A stretch of DNA of 64,000 bases from Stomoxys calcitrans (taxonomy: Eukaryota > Arthropoda > Insecta > Diptera > Muscidae): contig NC_081552.1 of the NCBI RefSeq assembly GCF_963082655.1, positions 1,178,001 to 1,242,000 on the forward strand, given 5' to 3'. The notes under the pieces were generated by a model. That model saw only the letters and a program-made list of their open reading frames with translations. It did not search any database and was not told the DNA's origin. How positions within the stretch are numbered: position 1 is the first letter of the stretch; every line of letters starts with the position of its first letter. This document shows positions 1-12,342 of this stretch, piece after piece. The translations under genes and the position numbers were made by a program.

Positions 1-1640
1 GATTCAAATGAAAGGTATTTGAGAGTAGAAAACGTATCTGTTATCCAATTGCCGGACTAAATGTTTGGAGGACCACCCCAACCCACAAAACTCCCCTAAA
101 TCGGACATATATACTGACCTTGGCAATATGGGACTCAAATGAGAGGTATTTGCGAGTAGAATACGAATTTGGTATTCAAATGTGGGACCAAGTTTCTGGG
201 GGTGCACCCCTTCCGCAAAACATCCCCCAAACAGGACTTATTTACCGATCATGGCAATATGGGGCTCAAATAGAAGATATTTAAGTGTAGAATACGAATC
301 TGATATCCAAATGAGGGGCGGCCGCCCTCAAACGGCCCAAAAACAACTCCCAAAGAGGGCAAATTTACTACAATAGCAATATGGGGCTCAAATGAAAGCT
401 CTTTGGGAGTAAAGCACGAATCTGATATCAATATTCGGGAAAGAGTGAGGTCACCCCACCACCATAACACCACCCATATAGGACGTTTTTTCTGACCATT
501 CCAATATGGGGTTGTAATAAAAAGTATTTTTGAGTAGAACACGAATCGGATATATATTTTCAATGCCAAATCACTGAACGGCCGCCCCATCCCCCCGAAA
601 CCGGTCATGTTCGCCGACTATGGAAATATGGGGCCCAAATGAAATGTATTTGGGAGTAGACCACGAATCTGATATCAACTGCCTAGGGGGCGTCCCATCC
701 GCATAACAACGCCCAAATAGGACGTATTTGCTCACCATGACAATTTTGGGTCTTAAAGGGAGTGAATCGCGATATTGATAGCTTTTAGGGCCCATACCCC
801 AAAACCGGTCATATTTGCTGACTTTTGCAAAAAGGAGTTTAAGTAAAAGGTATTTGAGATTAAAAACGAATTTGATATCAAATTTTGAAGCTAATGTCAA
901 TATGGGGTTTAAATAAATGATATTTGAGAGTAGAGCACGATGCTGATATATTTGGGGGACCACCCCACTTCCCAAAACAGCCCTAATCGGGCATATTTAC
1001 CAACCATGTCAATATGGGGCTCAAATGAAAGGTGTTGGGGAGAGTAGTACGAAATTGATACTATCGGTACCAGTTTTCTGGAGGTCTACCTCCAGAAACA
1101 ACTATTATTTACTGACCATCGCAATATGGGGCTCAAATAAAGGTATTTGGGAGTAGAATACGAATCTGATATCCAAATTGGGGCACTGCTCCTTTCCCAA
1201 AACATCCCCCAAAGAGTACACATTTTGGGGTCGAATGTTTGAGGACGCCTCATCCCATACATAAACTCCCCTTATAACAATGGCAATATGGGGTTTAGAT
1301 AAATGGTATTTGAGAGAAGAGCACGATGTTGATTTTTTTTTTCAGGGCCAAGTATCTAAGGTATCCAAGTATCTATCATCATGACAATATCGAGCTGAAA
1401 TAAAGACTTTTGATAATGGAGTATTCCGAGCGAATTCATAGACCAATAAATATCATATGGGATTCAGATAAAGGCATTTATATTGCTATACTTTTGCAAT
1501 ATACGTATATTATTTTCGTAGCATGGTATTTCACTTTAAGCTCCTTGATTGTCGAAAATAGATATTCAAAGAATAATTTTGTTCCACATAAAGTAAAAGA
1601 AGGCGCAGCGGAGCGGGCCCGTTTCAGATAGTAACCATAT
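1..1640 (-). repeat. Degenerate ~120-bp tandem array inside an interspersed element
   Basis: About ten diverged units recur, each containing an 'aatatggggctcaaatga' type block, then 'gagtagaatacgaatctgatat', then a C-rich stretch. Related arrays lie at 5585-7010 and 25735-26510. The right end (about 1597-1622) has the GC-rich motif 'gcgcagcggagcgggcccg', whose reverse complement starts the copy at 25743, so this copy is reversed. No coding capacity is credible. I infer a non-autonomous, possibly Helitron-related, interspersed element. Confidence 0.7.
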
Positions 1641-2884
1641 AAAATTTCGTGAATGGCAGACTTGCACTATTTTCTTTCCCCACCTATTGTGTGACGGTCG
1701 ATTGTTATGCATTCAGCATTCACTGCGATTTGTGAACAAACTTGTGAAATATTTGTATGGCTTTAGCGATCCCTTGTGCCAGCATTGTATGAAATTCCTG
1801 CAACAATCCTGATAGGTGACTTTATATTTTTTACACATATTGAAATGTTTTCATCCGTTTATCATGGCGAGCCTAGTCATTTCTATTTTCTCGACTTTCT
1901 TTGAAGGGATTATTTCACTAGTGAACATTCACTATATGATACACTCAGCATTTGAGGTACTTTTGCGTAGTTAATCGAATTTTTACACAAAATGTGATGC
2001 AACACTTTTTCTATCAAAAATGAATCTGGTAGTTGAAACATTTTATCCAATTACCCACCACAATGTTCCTTAATCAACGCCCTAATTTAATTTATCACTC
2101 ATAGTTTTTTTTTACTTTTTTATCTATCCTTTTCAGTTATGGATAAATGAAATCGGAAGCAATTCGTCTTTTTGTAAAAAAATCCAATTGCCAAAGCAGC
2201 TGTTCCCTCCATATTAGCAATAACACTACCAACATGTAAGTAGTAAATAAAAATTTCTATCCATATGAATGTACATTCACAGCACCCAAGGCAACACTCG
2301 CATTGCAAACAGGAATGAAATCAGGGCGCCGTCTAGATTTGCTTTCACATGCTCCTGTATAAAGGACAGACTGACATAAAGGGTTTATGGCGCGAGAAGT
2401 ATTATTGATTTTTTTAATTAATCTGGGTCAGAGGGATATATGGCACCGAAAAAAATTATGTCTTTAAACTAAAGATTTGTTGAGCTAATTTCGAAAATGC
2501 CCAATTTTGCAAATGTTTGATGAAAAAAAAAATCCTCGGCACAAGATTTTGACTCGTCATTAGGGAACTTTGCGTCTGAAGACAAATATCGTTTAGAGAA
2601 GATAGCATCGAAGAAATGCAGGAAAAAGTTAGGATTGTGCCAGAAACAGAAAAACAAGTAGGTGTGTCCTTAAACAATTGCATTTCAACAGTTGAGATGT
2701 TAGTTAAAAATTAAATTTTTCGAGGAAAAGAAATTCAGAGTCATGTGTGAAACAAAAGTAGATTCAGTTTCAGATTCGAGCAAAATTGTATTTAAAGAAG
2801 GCTTTCTTCTTTGGCCGACATTAGTATCCAAAATCTTGCGATCAATCCATATTTTTTGTGTGCATTAAAGAAAGTAAAATAAAT
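1641..2884. other. Stretch with no recognisable gene
   Basis: AT-rich sequence with only short open frames and no recognisable protein similarity or repeat structure on either strand. Confidence 0.5.
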
Positions 2885-3375
2885 TTGGGTTAGATGGCAG
2901 TCTGCCATCAGACTCACTTAGACGTTTTCGTCCATTGTGATATGATACCACAGGAACCGAAGAAGGAAGATGCCTTCTAGCTGAACCATTCAGATCGCTT
3001 TGCAAATTCCAACAACTTGCTAATGTCCACATCCGCTAAATCAGATAAGTTCTCAAAGAAATGAGAACCTAAAGTGCTGGACACACACATGCAGCAGATG
3101 TTCTATAGTCTCTTCTTCCTTAACGTCCGCACAGCTTCGGCAAAAAGTCGTTACTGGTAACCTTCAGACTGTCAGCATGTTTTCCGCTCAGACGGTGACC
3201 TGTCATGACGGACACAATGACTGAGACGTCTGTTCTAGCCAGCGACAGCGAAGTCTAGATTAGGCCACATAATTTGGGAATGCTCACAGGCCCCCCTTTG
3301 TGACCATCTATCATTCCTTGCCCTTAGCGCCTGATCCTAAAGACTTAGCTTACATGTCGCTAGAGGCATACCCAC

Positions 3376-3687
3376 TAGAGCTGGCAAACTATCGATAATC
3401 GCAACATTCGATAGTTTTAATAATAAATATCGATTTTATCGATACTATCGTCAATTTCCCATCACCTTCATTTCAAACGAAAATGAGAAGTAAAAATCTG
3501 GAGATCAACTGACAATAAAGTCAGTTGGAAGTCATGAATATATAGACGCAAATTATCTTAACGGATACATTCCGTGTCGCATCACTTATTTTTTGTTCAA
3601 TTTTGCTCAATTTTTGAAAAAATATCAATCGATATTCTGTTAAAAAAATGAAATATCGATGATGCCATCGATATTTTGCCAGTTCTA
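3376..3687. mobile_element. hAT-like MITE with 8-bp target duplication
   Basis: The 312-bp insert has imperfect terminal inverted repeats, TAGAGCTGGCAAAC at the left and the complement of TTTTGCCAGTTCTA at the right. It is flanked by a perfect 8-bp direct repeat ATACCCAC (3368-3375 and 3688-3695). An 8-bp TSD with short TIRs is the hAT hallmark. The interior is rich in TATCGAT motifs and codes for nothing. It interrupts the LINE between its RNase H and C-terminal parts. Confidence 0.88.
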
Positions 3688-4321
3688 ATACCCACAGAAT
3701 CCAGTTCCCCTAGAATATCTAAGGTAGTTCCTAGTCTCGCAAGTTCGTCCGCTGCACAATTCCCTCCGATATATCTGTGGCCCGGCATCCAGAACAAGTG
3801 AATATTGAATTGCAGACGACAGCGGTTTTTGAATTCAGAAATACCTTCTCCAGGGATTCAATGGCTGCCTGGCTGTGGTCGGGTGACCTTCTCGATATGA
3901 CCAGTTCCAGGTTTTCAGAGTACACCCCAAAGCCCACGTCTAGTTTGGAACCATCTGTGTAAAAGTCTATGTAACTTCTATTACCAGGCATATCTCAGTT
4001 CCAATCGGTTCTATTAAGAATAGTAGTACAGTACTTTTTATCAAAAAGCGGCTCAGGCCGCTTTTTGATAAAAAGGAACATCGGACATTGTATCAACCAA
4101 AGAGAAAACTCCCTTAGCCTCATGGCAGTGGTCGCAGCAATTGCTCTCGCAACAATGTCCAGCAGCATTAGGTGTACCATTAAAGTCAGTGCATGTGATG
4201 GTATCGTCCTCAGGGCGGCTGTGATGCACAATCAAGCTGGGAAACTTTCCCCTAACCGCTATTGCCACGTCATCAGCATACACGACCACGTTTGCATCTT
4301 TTTCTTACAGAGGCATTAATA

Positions 4322-4559
4322 TTGGGTTGCCCATAAAGTAATTGCGGATTTTTCATATAGTCGGCGTTGACAAATTTTTTTCACAGCTTGTGACTCTGTA
4401 ATTGCATTCTTTCTTCTGTCAGTTATCAGCTGCTACTTTTAGCTTGCTTTAGAAAAAAAGTGTAAAAAAAGTATATTTGATTAAAGTTCATTCTAAGTTT
4501 TATTAAAAATGCATTTACTTTCTTTTAAAAAATCCGCAATTACTTTTTGGGCAACCCAA
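4322..4559 (+). mobile_element. Mariner-type MITE, copy 1
   Basis: The 238-bp element begins TTGGGTTGCCCA and ends in the matching inverted repeat, with ~30-bp TIRs, and is flanked by TA on both sides (4320-4321 and 4560-4561). The same element recurs at 7807-8043, 16789-17025 and, reversed, 38678-38913 with few differences. TA targeting and the TIR sequence point to Tc1/mariner. It has no transposase, so it is non-autonomous. It is inserted in the reverse-transcriptase part of the 2885-5520 LINE. Confidence 0.92.
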
Positions 4560-5584
4560 TATATTGTTCATGGCTATGTTCCAAAGTAGAGGTGACAGTA
4601 CACCTCTTGGAGGTGTTCCACAGAACCCAAGCCTGCCGTAACGCAACTTTTAGTAAGTAAGTTGTTAATAAACTTTCTAAAGATAGAGTTGATGCCTAGA
4701 AACTTCAGCTCCTTCATGATTGACCTCGGCTTTACATTATTAAAAGCACGTTCAGTGTCCAAGAATTCTAGCATTGTATATTCCTTGACAACGAGAGGTG
4801 GATAGTGCCCTTACTATATGCATGCTATTGCCGAGACAGGCGATCTCTAGATATCCTTGCCCTAAGATATGTTTCTATCCACACACAAATCTTTAGCATA
4901 AAGGATGACAGACTAATAGGGCGAAATCGTTCGCTTTCTTATGGTGCTGTTTTCCTGCTTTTGGAATCAAAATGACCTTTGCGTCCCTCCATTCCACAGG
5001 TATATACGACATACTCTACTGATACAAGCAGAGAATACCATCTTAAGCCAAGGAGCCCGCCTGTGGGATACAGCATGTAATTCAACCGGTTATACATCAT
5101 CAGGGGCTGGCGACTTAAAGGAGTCGAAACTTTTTATCGCCAAAGGATTTTCGGCTCAGAGACAATTTCCCCAATAGCCTCTGACGAATGCATACTAGTG
5201 AAAACCTCTTCTAGAGCCAAGTTGTATGTTGGAAAGTTTCCCGAAAAATGGATATCAAGAGTAGTCCTAGTATTTCCCACTAGACAATGTCCATACATTC
5301 TCTGACTTCTCAATATATTCCACCGTAATATGTCTCGAGGATAGGATCTTCCTTAGCCTAGACACCGAGACCTCAGATGTATCCTCTACGGAGCTGCAGT
5401 ATTCCATGCAGGATTTGCTCTGAGCCGGTCAGTTAATAGCATTTTTTACAAATCGCCACATTGCAACTTATTATATCCCAGCTGAACAGTGCCCGCTCCT
5501 CTACGCCTTATTTACCTCTCTAATATCTTTTTAGGGTGGGGACACTTTCCTCTGAATGTGAATATCGAATTCGTGCTACTGTAG

Positions 5585-7010
5585 CCTATGTCCGCCTATG
5601 ATCATGCCATAGTGGCATGATCGGTAAAAAGTTGTGTTTGATGGTGGGGTGGACCCCAGGGTTCCCGAAAATCAATAAATTTCCACCCCAAATAGCTTTT
5701 ATATAATAGAGAGGTATTGGGGAGTCAGATGGTATTGGGGTGGGGCGGCTCCCCAAACACAACTCTTTATTGTCGCGATTGGTCTATATATCCATTTGGC
5801 GGGTTTGGGTGGCACCCGTCTTCAACAATAGAAACCAGATTTTTTTGTGAATGTTAGAGTTCAAAAAATTTCGAACGAATCACATTACCAACAAAGATCT
5901 GGTATTTTTGAAATTAGGGTAATGGGAAGTGCTCCCCCCCCGCCCCAGTGTCCACTCCCAAATCCCGTTACTTTGTTTTGGGGCTGGGGCGGCGACCGGC
6001 ACTTTGTCATGAAAATAGATATCAAATTCGTTCTTTGGTCCCAAATACCGTTGATTTGAGCTCCATATTGCTATAGTCGGAAATAAAGTTCAGTTTTGGG
6101 GGTGATTTAGGGCGTACCCCCAAAATTGGATATCAAATTCGTTTTCTACTCTCAAATACCTTTCATTTGAGTCCCATATTGCCATAATGGGTCAATTAAC
6201 CTATTCGACGTATTTTTAGTACAAAAAGCGCCACCTAGAATTGAACACAAATTTTCATAAAAGTCATAGTCATAATTTTAATCTCTTCCCAAATGTCATT
6301 CATTTGGATCCCATATAGCCATGGTCGGCTGATATGCCCATTTGGTGGTATTTGGGGTGGGGCAACCTCCCATTACTTGGACTTAGTTTTTTATGCCATA
6401 TTTCGAATGGCATCTGTTAAGAGGAGTTTTGGGGTTGGGTCGGCCCGCTGGGTACTTGGACCCAAAATTTAATACAATATTCATTTTCTAGTCTCCAATA
6501 TCTTTCATTTGATACCCATATTGTGGCTATCAGTCAACTTTTAGTTTTGGGTGGCGTTTTTAGGGTAAGGGGGAGGGTCAGCCACCATCCGATATCTAAA
6601 ACTGTATAACCTATGTTTCCTTTTTTGATTCTACGGAACGAACAAAAAAACCGAGTCTCATATAGACATGATGGGTCATATGCCCATTTGGGGCGTTTTT
6701 TTGGGGGATGGGGTGAGTTCCTACAGTTCGATCTGATTTTGTATGCCAGTTTCGTAATCTACTCCCGAATACCTTTCATTTAAGCCCCATATTGATATGG
6801 ATGATCAATTTGTCTGCTTTTAGAAGTTTTGGGTTAAGGATGACTTCCTGGGTACTTGGACCCAATTTTTAATACCACATTCGTATTCTACTCTTCAATA
6901 CCTTTCATTTGATATCCATATTCAAGATAATCGGTTCAACCGTTTTTGAGTCTATGCGGAACAATAAAACAAACCGACAAACAAACACGAATTCATTTTT
7001 ATATATAAGA
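5585..7010 (+). repeat. Interspersed element with ~120-bp degenerate tandem units
   Basis: Repeated blocks such as 'ctcaaatacctttcatttga' plus 'ccatattgccat' alternate with GC-rich 'ggtggggcg' runs. This is the same family as 1-1640 in the opposite orientation. The right end (about 6945-7010) has 'aaaccgacaaacaaacacg' followed by AT-rich sequence, a plausible element terminus. Nothing here codes for protein. Confidence 0.7.
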
Positions 7011-7084
7011 AGACTCGATAAGCATCTCACCCCTTTCGTTTATAACTTTCCCATTTAAGCAATGCAAAATAAGAACAAAAATGA

Positions 7085-7190
7085 AAAATCTTTGAAATTT
7101 ATTTTTGTGTGTGCGTGTATCTTTTTTTTGTGGGTGCGTGTATTTTTTTTTTTGTGTGTGCGTGTATTTTTTTTTTGTGTATTGAACTTA
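7085..7190. repeat. GT/T-rich minisatellite, about 3 imperfect ~30-bp units
   Basis: Three imperfect copies of a 'tttttgtgtgtgcgtgtatt' type unit lie in tandem. This is simple-sequence DNA with no coding. Confidence 0.8.
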
Positions 7191-7204
7191 GCATAACATT
7201 TTGA

Positions 7205-8170
7205 TCCTTGAATGTTGAAGACCATAGTAGAAGTAATTTTGTAATTTTTCAGTCCATTCGGATAAGAATTGCGCCTTGTAGGAGCTCAAGAAGCATAATC
7301 GGGAGATCGGTTTATGTGGGACCTGTATTAGGCTATAGATCGATTCAGACCATATTGGACACGTATATTAAAGGTCATGGGAGAAGCCGTTGTACAAAAT
7401 GTCAGCCAAATTGGATAAGAGGCCTTTAGCGGCCTAAGAAGTCAAGATCCCAGATCGGTTTATATGACAGCTATATCAGGTTATGTACCGATTTGCACCA
7501 TACTTAGTACAGTTGTTGGAAGTCATAACAAAACACCTCGTGCAAAATTTGGAAGTCATAACAAAACACCTCATGCAAAATTTCAACCAAATCGGATAAG
7601 AATTGCGCCCTGTGCTGGGTCAAGAAGTCAAGATCTAAGATCGATTTATATGGCAGTTATATCAGAACATGGACCAACCTACCTTCTCTGATAAGTATTT
7701 GTGCAAAATTTCATGCGCCCAGCTTTACTCTTTCGAAAGTTAGCGTGCTTTCGACAGGCGGACGGACGGACCGACATCTTAAAATGCCATGACGATGAAG
7801 AATATATTGGGTTGCCCAAAAAGTAATTGCGGATTTTTCATATAGTCGGCGTTGACAAATTTTTTTCACAGCTTGTGACTCTGTAACTGCATTCTTTCTT
7901 CTGTCAGTTATCAGCTGTTTCTTTTAGCTTGCTTTAGTAAAAAAGTGTAAAAAAGTATATTTGATTAAAGTTCATTCTAAGTTTTATTAAAAATGCATTT
8001 ACTTTCTTTTAAAAAATCCGCAATTAATTTTTGGGCAACCCAATATATACGTTATGGGGTCTTAGACGAATATTTCGAAGTGTTACAAACGGAATGACGA
8101 AATTAGAGTGCCCCCTTCCGATGGTGATACCTTCCACCATAGGATGGTGGGGGGTATACCAATTTCGTCA
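7205..8170 (-). repeat. Interspersed element with ~180-bp units (type 1), interrupted by a MITE
   Basis: Diverged units contain 'aaatcggataagaattgcgcc' and 'atcggtttatatggcagctatatcagg'. The right end is 'ccaccataggatgg' plus 'gggtatacc', the mirror of the start of the complete copy at 48693-49460, so this copy is reversed. The mariner MITE at 7807-8043 sits inside it. I infer a non-autonomous element of the INE/DINE-1 or Helentron type, but the class is not proven. Confidence 0.7.
7807..8043 (+). mobile_element. Mariner-type MITE, copy 2
   Basis: A 237-bp copy of the element at 4322-4559, flanked by TA (7805-7806 and 8044-8045), with complete TIRs. It differs from copy 1 at only a handful of positions. 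It splits a type 1 interspersed repeat. Confidence 0.92.
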
Positions 8171-9689
8171 TTCCCTTTGTAACATCTCGAAACATTCGTC
8201 TTAACTCCAATTCTAATTGTTTTACATTATTGATTGGAAAGTTTTGTTATCCGTAGTGCTCACCCACATACCCATACCCGCCCACATGATTGTCATTACG
8301 ACCACGATTGAAGTTAGAAAACCAATGTTTCATTGTCATTTAGGAGGAAGCAAAGTCTATACAACATCTATTTTAAGACATTTTTTTCTCGGTGTATTTT
8401 TCACTCAATCAAAAAGCAAAGTGAAATGTATATGCGAATTTGTTTAATAACTAACTCCGTGGAGTATACTGCGATAAGCTGTTGTTTTGTTGTAAAAACT
8501 GGTACTAACTCAATATGCAGGAGATTCGAGAAAAAAATCCGCAGTCAATTGGTGTCAAAGGCCAGAATTGGATTACATATCCTTTGATTGAGACATTTCA
8601 CTTAGTTGGTCTTTATCAGATCGAATTGGGGCTCTTTAAATGTTTTAGTTTCTCATGGAAAGCCAACAACAAACATATCATTTTGACTATTGCAAATGCG
8701 TAACCCATTAGATTTTCTTTTTTGATTGCTAGAAATCAATAACAAGAGGCTTTTAATAATGAATATTGGAATTTTTATATCAAATTCAAGTCCAATTTGC
8801 CAGTCATGAACAGACACTCAAATTTTGCGTCCAATTTATGGAAATAAAACCATGGACACTGGATTTTCGAGCAATTTGAATGAGATCTTTTCGTTCGGCT
8901 CTTTATTGTTTTGCATTTTTATGGCGATAGAATTTGAAAAGCACTTCAAAAAATGTATTCGGCTTTAAAAAAATGATTTGATGGTTTCTTTGTTTATGGC
9001 TTCATTTGCATGTGATTGTTTTGTGTCGCTTTAGAATTCATAAATACACACAATGTGTGAGCGATCGATAGATCGATGGCTAGAGATAAAACAAGCGGAT
9101 AGATACACATAAACATTCCGCAACTCGAAGCCCGTCTCCAAATGGTTCCGGCTAATTGATGAGCTCGTATTTTAGCTACTGAATTAGGTGTCTGTTTGGG
9201 TGTTGAATATGCAAACACCCAATTAGCTGAGAGATAAATAACAATACGAGGCAAGGTATTCAAGTTAGAGTTTAAGATCTGGATTAGAGTACACCGAAAA
9301 AGATTTTGTCCCTACCTTAAATATTTGCTCCTTTCTGCAACATGTTTAAGAAAACAATTCCTTTGGTGTAAGATATTTGACTTGATGCTAAAGAATTTGC
9401 ATCCTAAATAGAAGTTTGCAAACGCAAATTTGCCCACGAACATTCCATTAACCCTTTCACTATCGATAAAATTATTTCCCCTTCACAACCTGTTAATTGG
9501 CATTAAAATTTTTTTTTTCGAGAATTTATGTAGCAAAATGTTCTCCTGAGAGGACATTGGTAGTCAATCGTACGAAAAATTACCAATGAATGAATTGTAA
9601 GAGAATAAAGCAATTGGCTTCAAATTTTGCACAGATACTTCTTTTTGATGTGCGTCATTGGGGATTGGGGAAATGTACCATATCGTTTC
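8171..9689. other. Stretch with no recognisable gene
   Basis: AT-rich sequence whose open frames (longest under 90 codons) show no family features. A truncated, minus-oriented copy of the dispersed 'catgaacattccatta' motif is at about 9423-9452. Confidence 0.5.
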
Positions 9690-10085
9690 ATATATGGATA
9701 TAGCTCCCATATATACCGATTTTGCGTTTGCCCCTGTTCCTTAATGGAATGTTCATGGGCAAAATTTGCAATACACCGATCAACCGATATAATTCTTTCT
9801 TAAGCCCCTAGGGGGCGTAATTATTATCTGATTTCGCAGAAATTTTGCAAGTTGACTTTTGTTATGAATTTAATCATACATGCAAAGTATGGTCCAATTC
9901 TTACAATAACCCGATATATAACCCAATTTGACATCCTGAGCCTCTCGAGAAAGCAATTTTTATTCGATTTGGATAAAATTTTCCACGATGGCTTTTGTGT
10001 TGGTTTCCAACATACACGCCAAGTTTGGTCTACATCGATCTATAAGGGTTTACTAACCTTGTTAAGATTTTACAACCGTTGACTA
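9690..10085 (+). repeat. Type 1 repeat fragment preceded by a dispersed SINE-like motif
   Basis: The block at 9725-9770, 'tttgcccctgttcc' plus 'atggaatgttcatgggcaaa', recurs at 22690-22742, 32731-32780 and 33586-33634. The remainder carries the 'gatttcgcagaaattttgca' and 'ccgatatataaccc' phrases of the ~180-bp interspersed units. Confidence 0.6.
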
Positions 10086-10429
10086 TCGATGTCCACTACC
10101 AAGGACATGACTATTTCGAAATACGCTACACTCACATCATGCATTTTACTAAGCAACACTTCTTCTTTCCGGTAAAAATTCATGGTTTATGTATTAGCAT
10201 TAGCGATCATCACAATTATTCAATGCTAATTTAAGAAAAAACGAAAATGTGGACAGCGTCACGTAAAACTCAAAATTAAACTGACTAAATACGTGTTGAG
10301 CTGTCCACCATTGATATGTAAATATTACAGCAATATCGTAAATACACCCAAACAAAATTACAAAAATCATACGATCAATGAACAGTGGACTAATGTCCTC
10401 TGTAGAGGTCATCAGTAGTAAAAGGGTTA

Positions 10430-10615
10430 AGGAAGGGGGGCCAACTTCTCACATAATAATAAGTGCTGTTCGAACCAAATTTTTAAGGTGTATGATAAGG
10501 CAGCTCCTTTTAATAGCCGATTCCGAACGACATACCGCAGTTCGACAGCACTTTGAAGAGAAGTTTTTACATGGCATACCTCACAAATGTCGCCACACTG
10601 AAAAAATGTTTACCC
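10430..10615 (-). repeat. Decayed tRNA-SINE-family body
   Basis: The phrases 'caacttctcacata', 'gtgctgttcgaac', 'atagccgattccgaacgac' and 'acatggcatacctcac' continue the same dispersed family that carries the 'atggaatgttcatgggc' block at one end. By remembered family layout, a tRNA-like head lies at the other end. Only the body survives here, with no A or B box. Confidence 0.45.
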
Positions 10616-12169
10616 TAATATAAAAGAGTTTTTGTTTCGTTATATTGAGGAAGCGATTTTGTTCTAAATGACAAGTAAATGCTCCTAATTTTTACTATTT
10701 TATGCTAGGTTTTAAAAATTAAGTCATAAACATAAAGATTTATGAACTTTAGTAATATTATATTCAATCTTTATAATCACGTCCTAGGCCTAAGGGTGCA
10801 TGGCTTTAAGCTAAGTTTTAGGGGCGTTGTATTGCAGTATATTAACTCTAAGATAAAGAAATGGCATTTAAATTGAAGGAGACACCACGACTTTGATTAA
10901 AATTCAAAATTAGCATTGATATTAGTAAGAAATTTTTGCAACATTATTTTTAAGATTTCAAAAACACTTCACAAAAGTCAAGTTTTCATAAAATTTTAAG
11001 ATATTATCGTAATTATGAAGGATGTTTGCAAATATAATAAATACGGATATTCGGAGTGCAATCCCAATATTGATCAAAACATTTCAAGAATTTGAACACA
11101 ACAAAATTTTGTGTTCAAGATAGGTTTCCAAAACTTAATGTTGTTGGGCACAGTGCACTTTCAATACCAATTTCCAATCAAATCGCATACAAATTTAGTC
11201 TTCTACGAGCTTAAAACTGTAGATCGATTTGGTAGCGTTATTCAAATTAAATCGATTCGCATGGTAATGACACGATACATCTGTCATGTCGCTAAGCTGC
11301 AGAAATTGCAAAATGGCCAAAACCACTGCACACGAGGCCAAAAATACATTGACTGACGTTCAGTCGTCGAATGTGGTGAATCACAACAAAAAAAAATTAT
11401 TACATCGAAAAGACACTGAGAAGAGTATGAAGGCATCTTGCCTTGTACTTTGATGTCTTAGCGAATTACATATTTGGGAGAGTTTAGCAGCTAAACATTT
11501 TGGAATTATAGAAAAAAATCAAAAAATTAACAAAATTTTAAAATACACCATATCAGAGATTGCAAATTTTTAAAGTAGACTTTTTGCGATAGTTTAATTC
11601 CATTCAACTCTACTTAATCATTGAAAATGTCATACTAAATCCCTAGTTATAAACAGGAAGAAATTTAGTTTTATGATGCCATTGTCGTTTTTTTTTTCAA
11701 ACGTCCATTTGACGCCATAAAATATCAGGTAAATTACATCCTCTGAGTTTTCTTTCATTTCCTCCAATGTCCATTTTACGCCGTAGAATAACAGGTAAAA
11801 GCGTCATTTGGATTTCTTTCATTTAGCTCAAATGATTTCGATGGAGAGTTGATGACGGTACAGCATAATGAACAAAAATGTGACATTTCCAGGCCTTTAA
11901 TTGGATAGCATGTTCTCTTGTGACGCCGAATGCATGAGTTATAATCAGAAAAACATTTTGGCGCTGGTTATCTTCTCACTTATACTGGCGCCATTTGGGA
12001 GATTCTCTGTCATATGAAACTTCTTTACATTTTGGTTTCGCTCAGCGGCACACTTTGTCTTTCCTATGGACTACACAAAAAATTAAAAAAAAGCCTAAAG
12101 TAATCAAAACAAGTAACAGCAAACATAAAAAATGGTATACAATTTTTTCAGCATTTTTAGCTGACCGAA
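10616..12169. other. Stretch with no recognisable gene
   Basis: Very AT-rich sequence without credible ORFs. The only structure seen is a diverged two-unit tandem repeat (about 66 bp per unit) at 11701-11832, each unit starting 'gtccattt' and containing 'acgcc' and 'caggtaa', and ending near 'tttctttcattt'. Confidence 0.5.
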
Positions 12170-12275
12170 ATGTTTGCTAACACAGCAGCCTTATGTTTGC
12201 TGAAACAGCAGTAATGTCTGCTTTCCCATTTTCATCAGACAAACATTTTTGCAGTTTTGAATAACAAATTTGGTT
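12170..12275 (-). repeat. CAGCAG-rich dispersed repeat, fragment
   Basis: The reverse complement matches 23945-24100 closely ('tttgttattcaaaa', 'gctgtttcagcaaacat', 'ggctgctgt'). Related CAGCAGAC-rich segments occur at 21880-22140 and 24690-24815. The class is unknown, and no termini could be fixed. Confidence 0.5.
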
Positions 12276-12342
12276 GAGTGAACATATTCGGGAAGAATGT
12301 TTAGGGATTTAATACATCTCACCAGACCAAATTACAGTTAAA

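Larger units (their letters stand above)
2885..5520 (-). mobile_element. Decayed RNase H-bearing non-LTR retrotransposon (R1/Loa/I-like)
   Basis: Reading right to left on the minus strand, the pieces of a LINE ORF2 appear in order. A reverse-transcriptase block 'WRDAKVILIPKAGK' lies near 4970-5010. It is followed by 'FLDTERAFNNV' (about 4745), the catalytic 'YADD' (about 4275), an RNase H start 'IDFYTDGSK' (about 3970), and the 'GNCAADELARLGTT' RNase H end (about 3740). A C-terminal Cys/His region lies near 3060-3200. Many stops and frame changes show it is dead. Two MITEs are nested in it (3376-3687 and 4322-4559). The clade is uncertain: RNase H with this RT type suggests the R1/Loa/I group. 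Confidence 0.8.

Noticed and set aside
1..1640. CRISPR-like array of repeats and spacers
   Set aside because: Units are ~120 bp, diverged, with no constant short repeat; the genome is eukaryotic.
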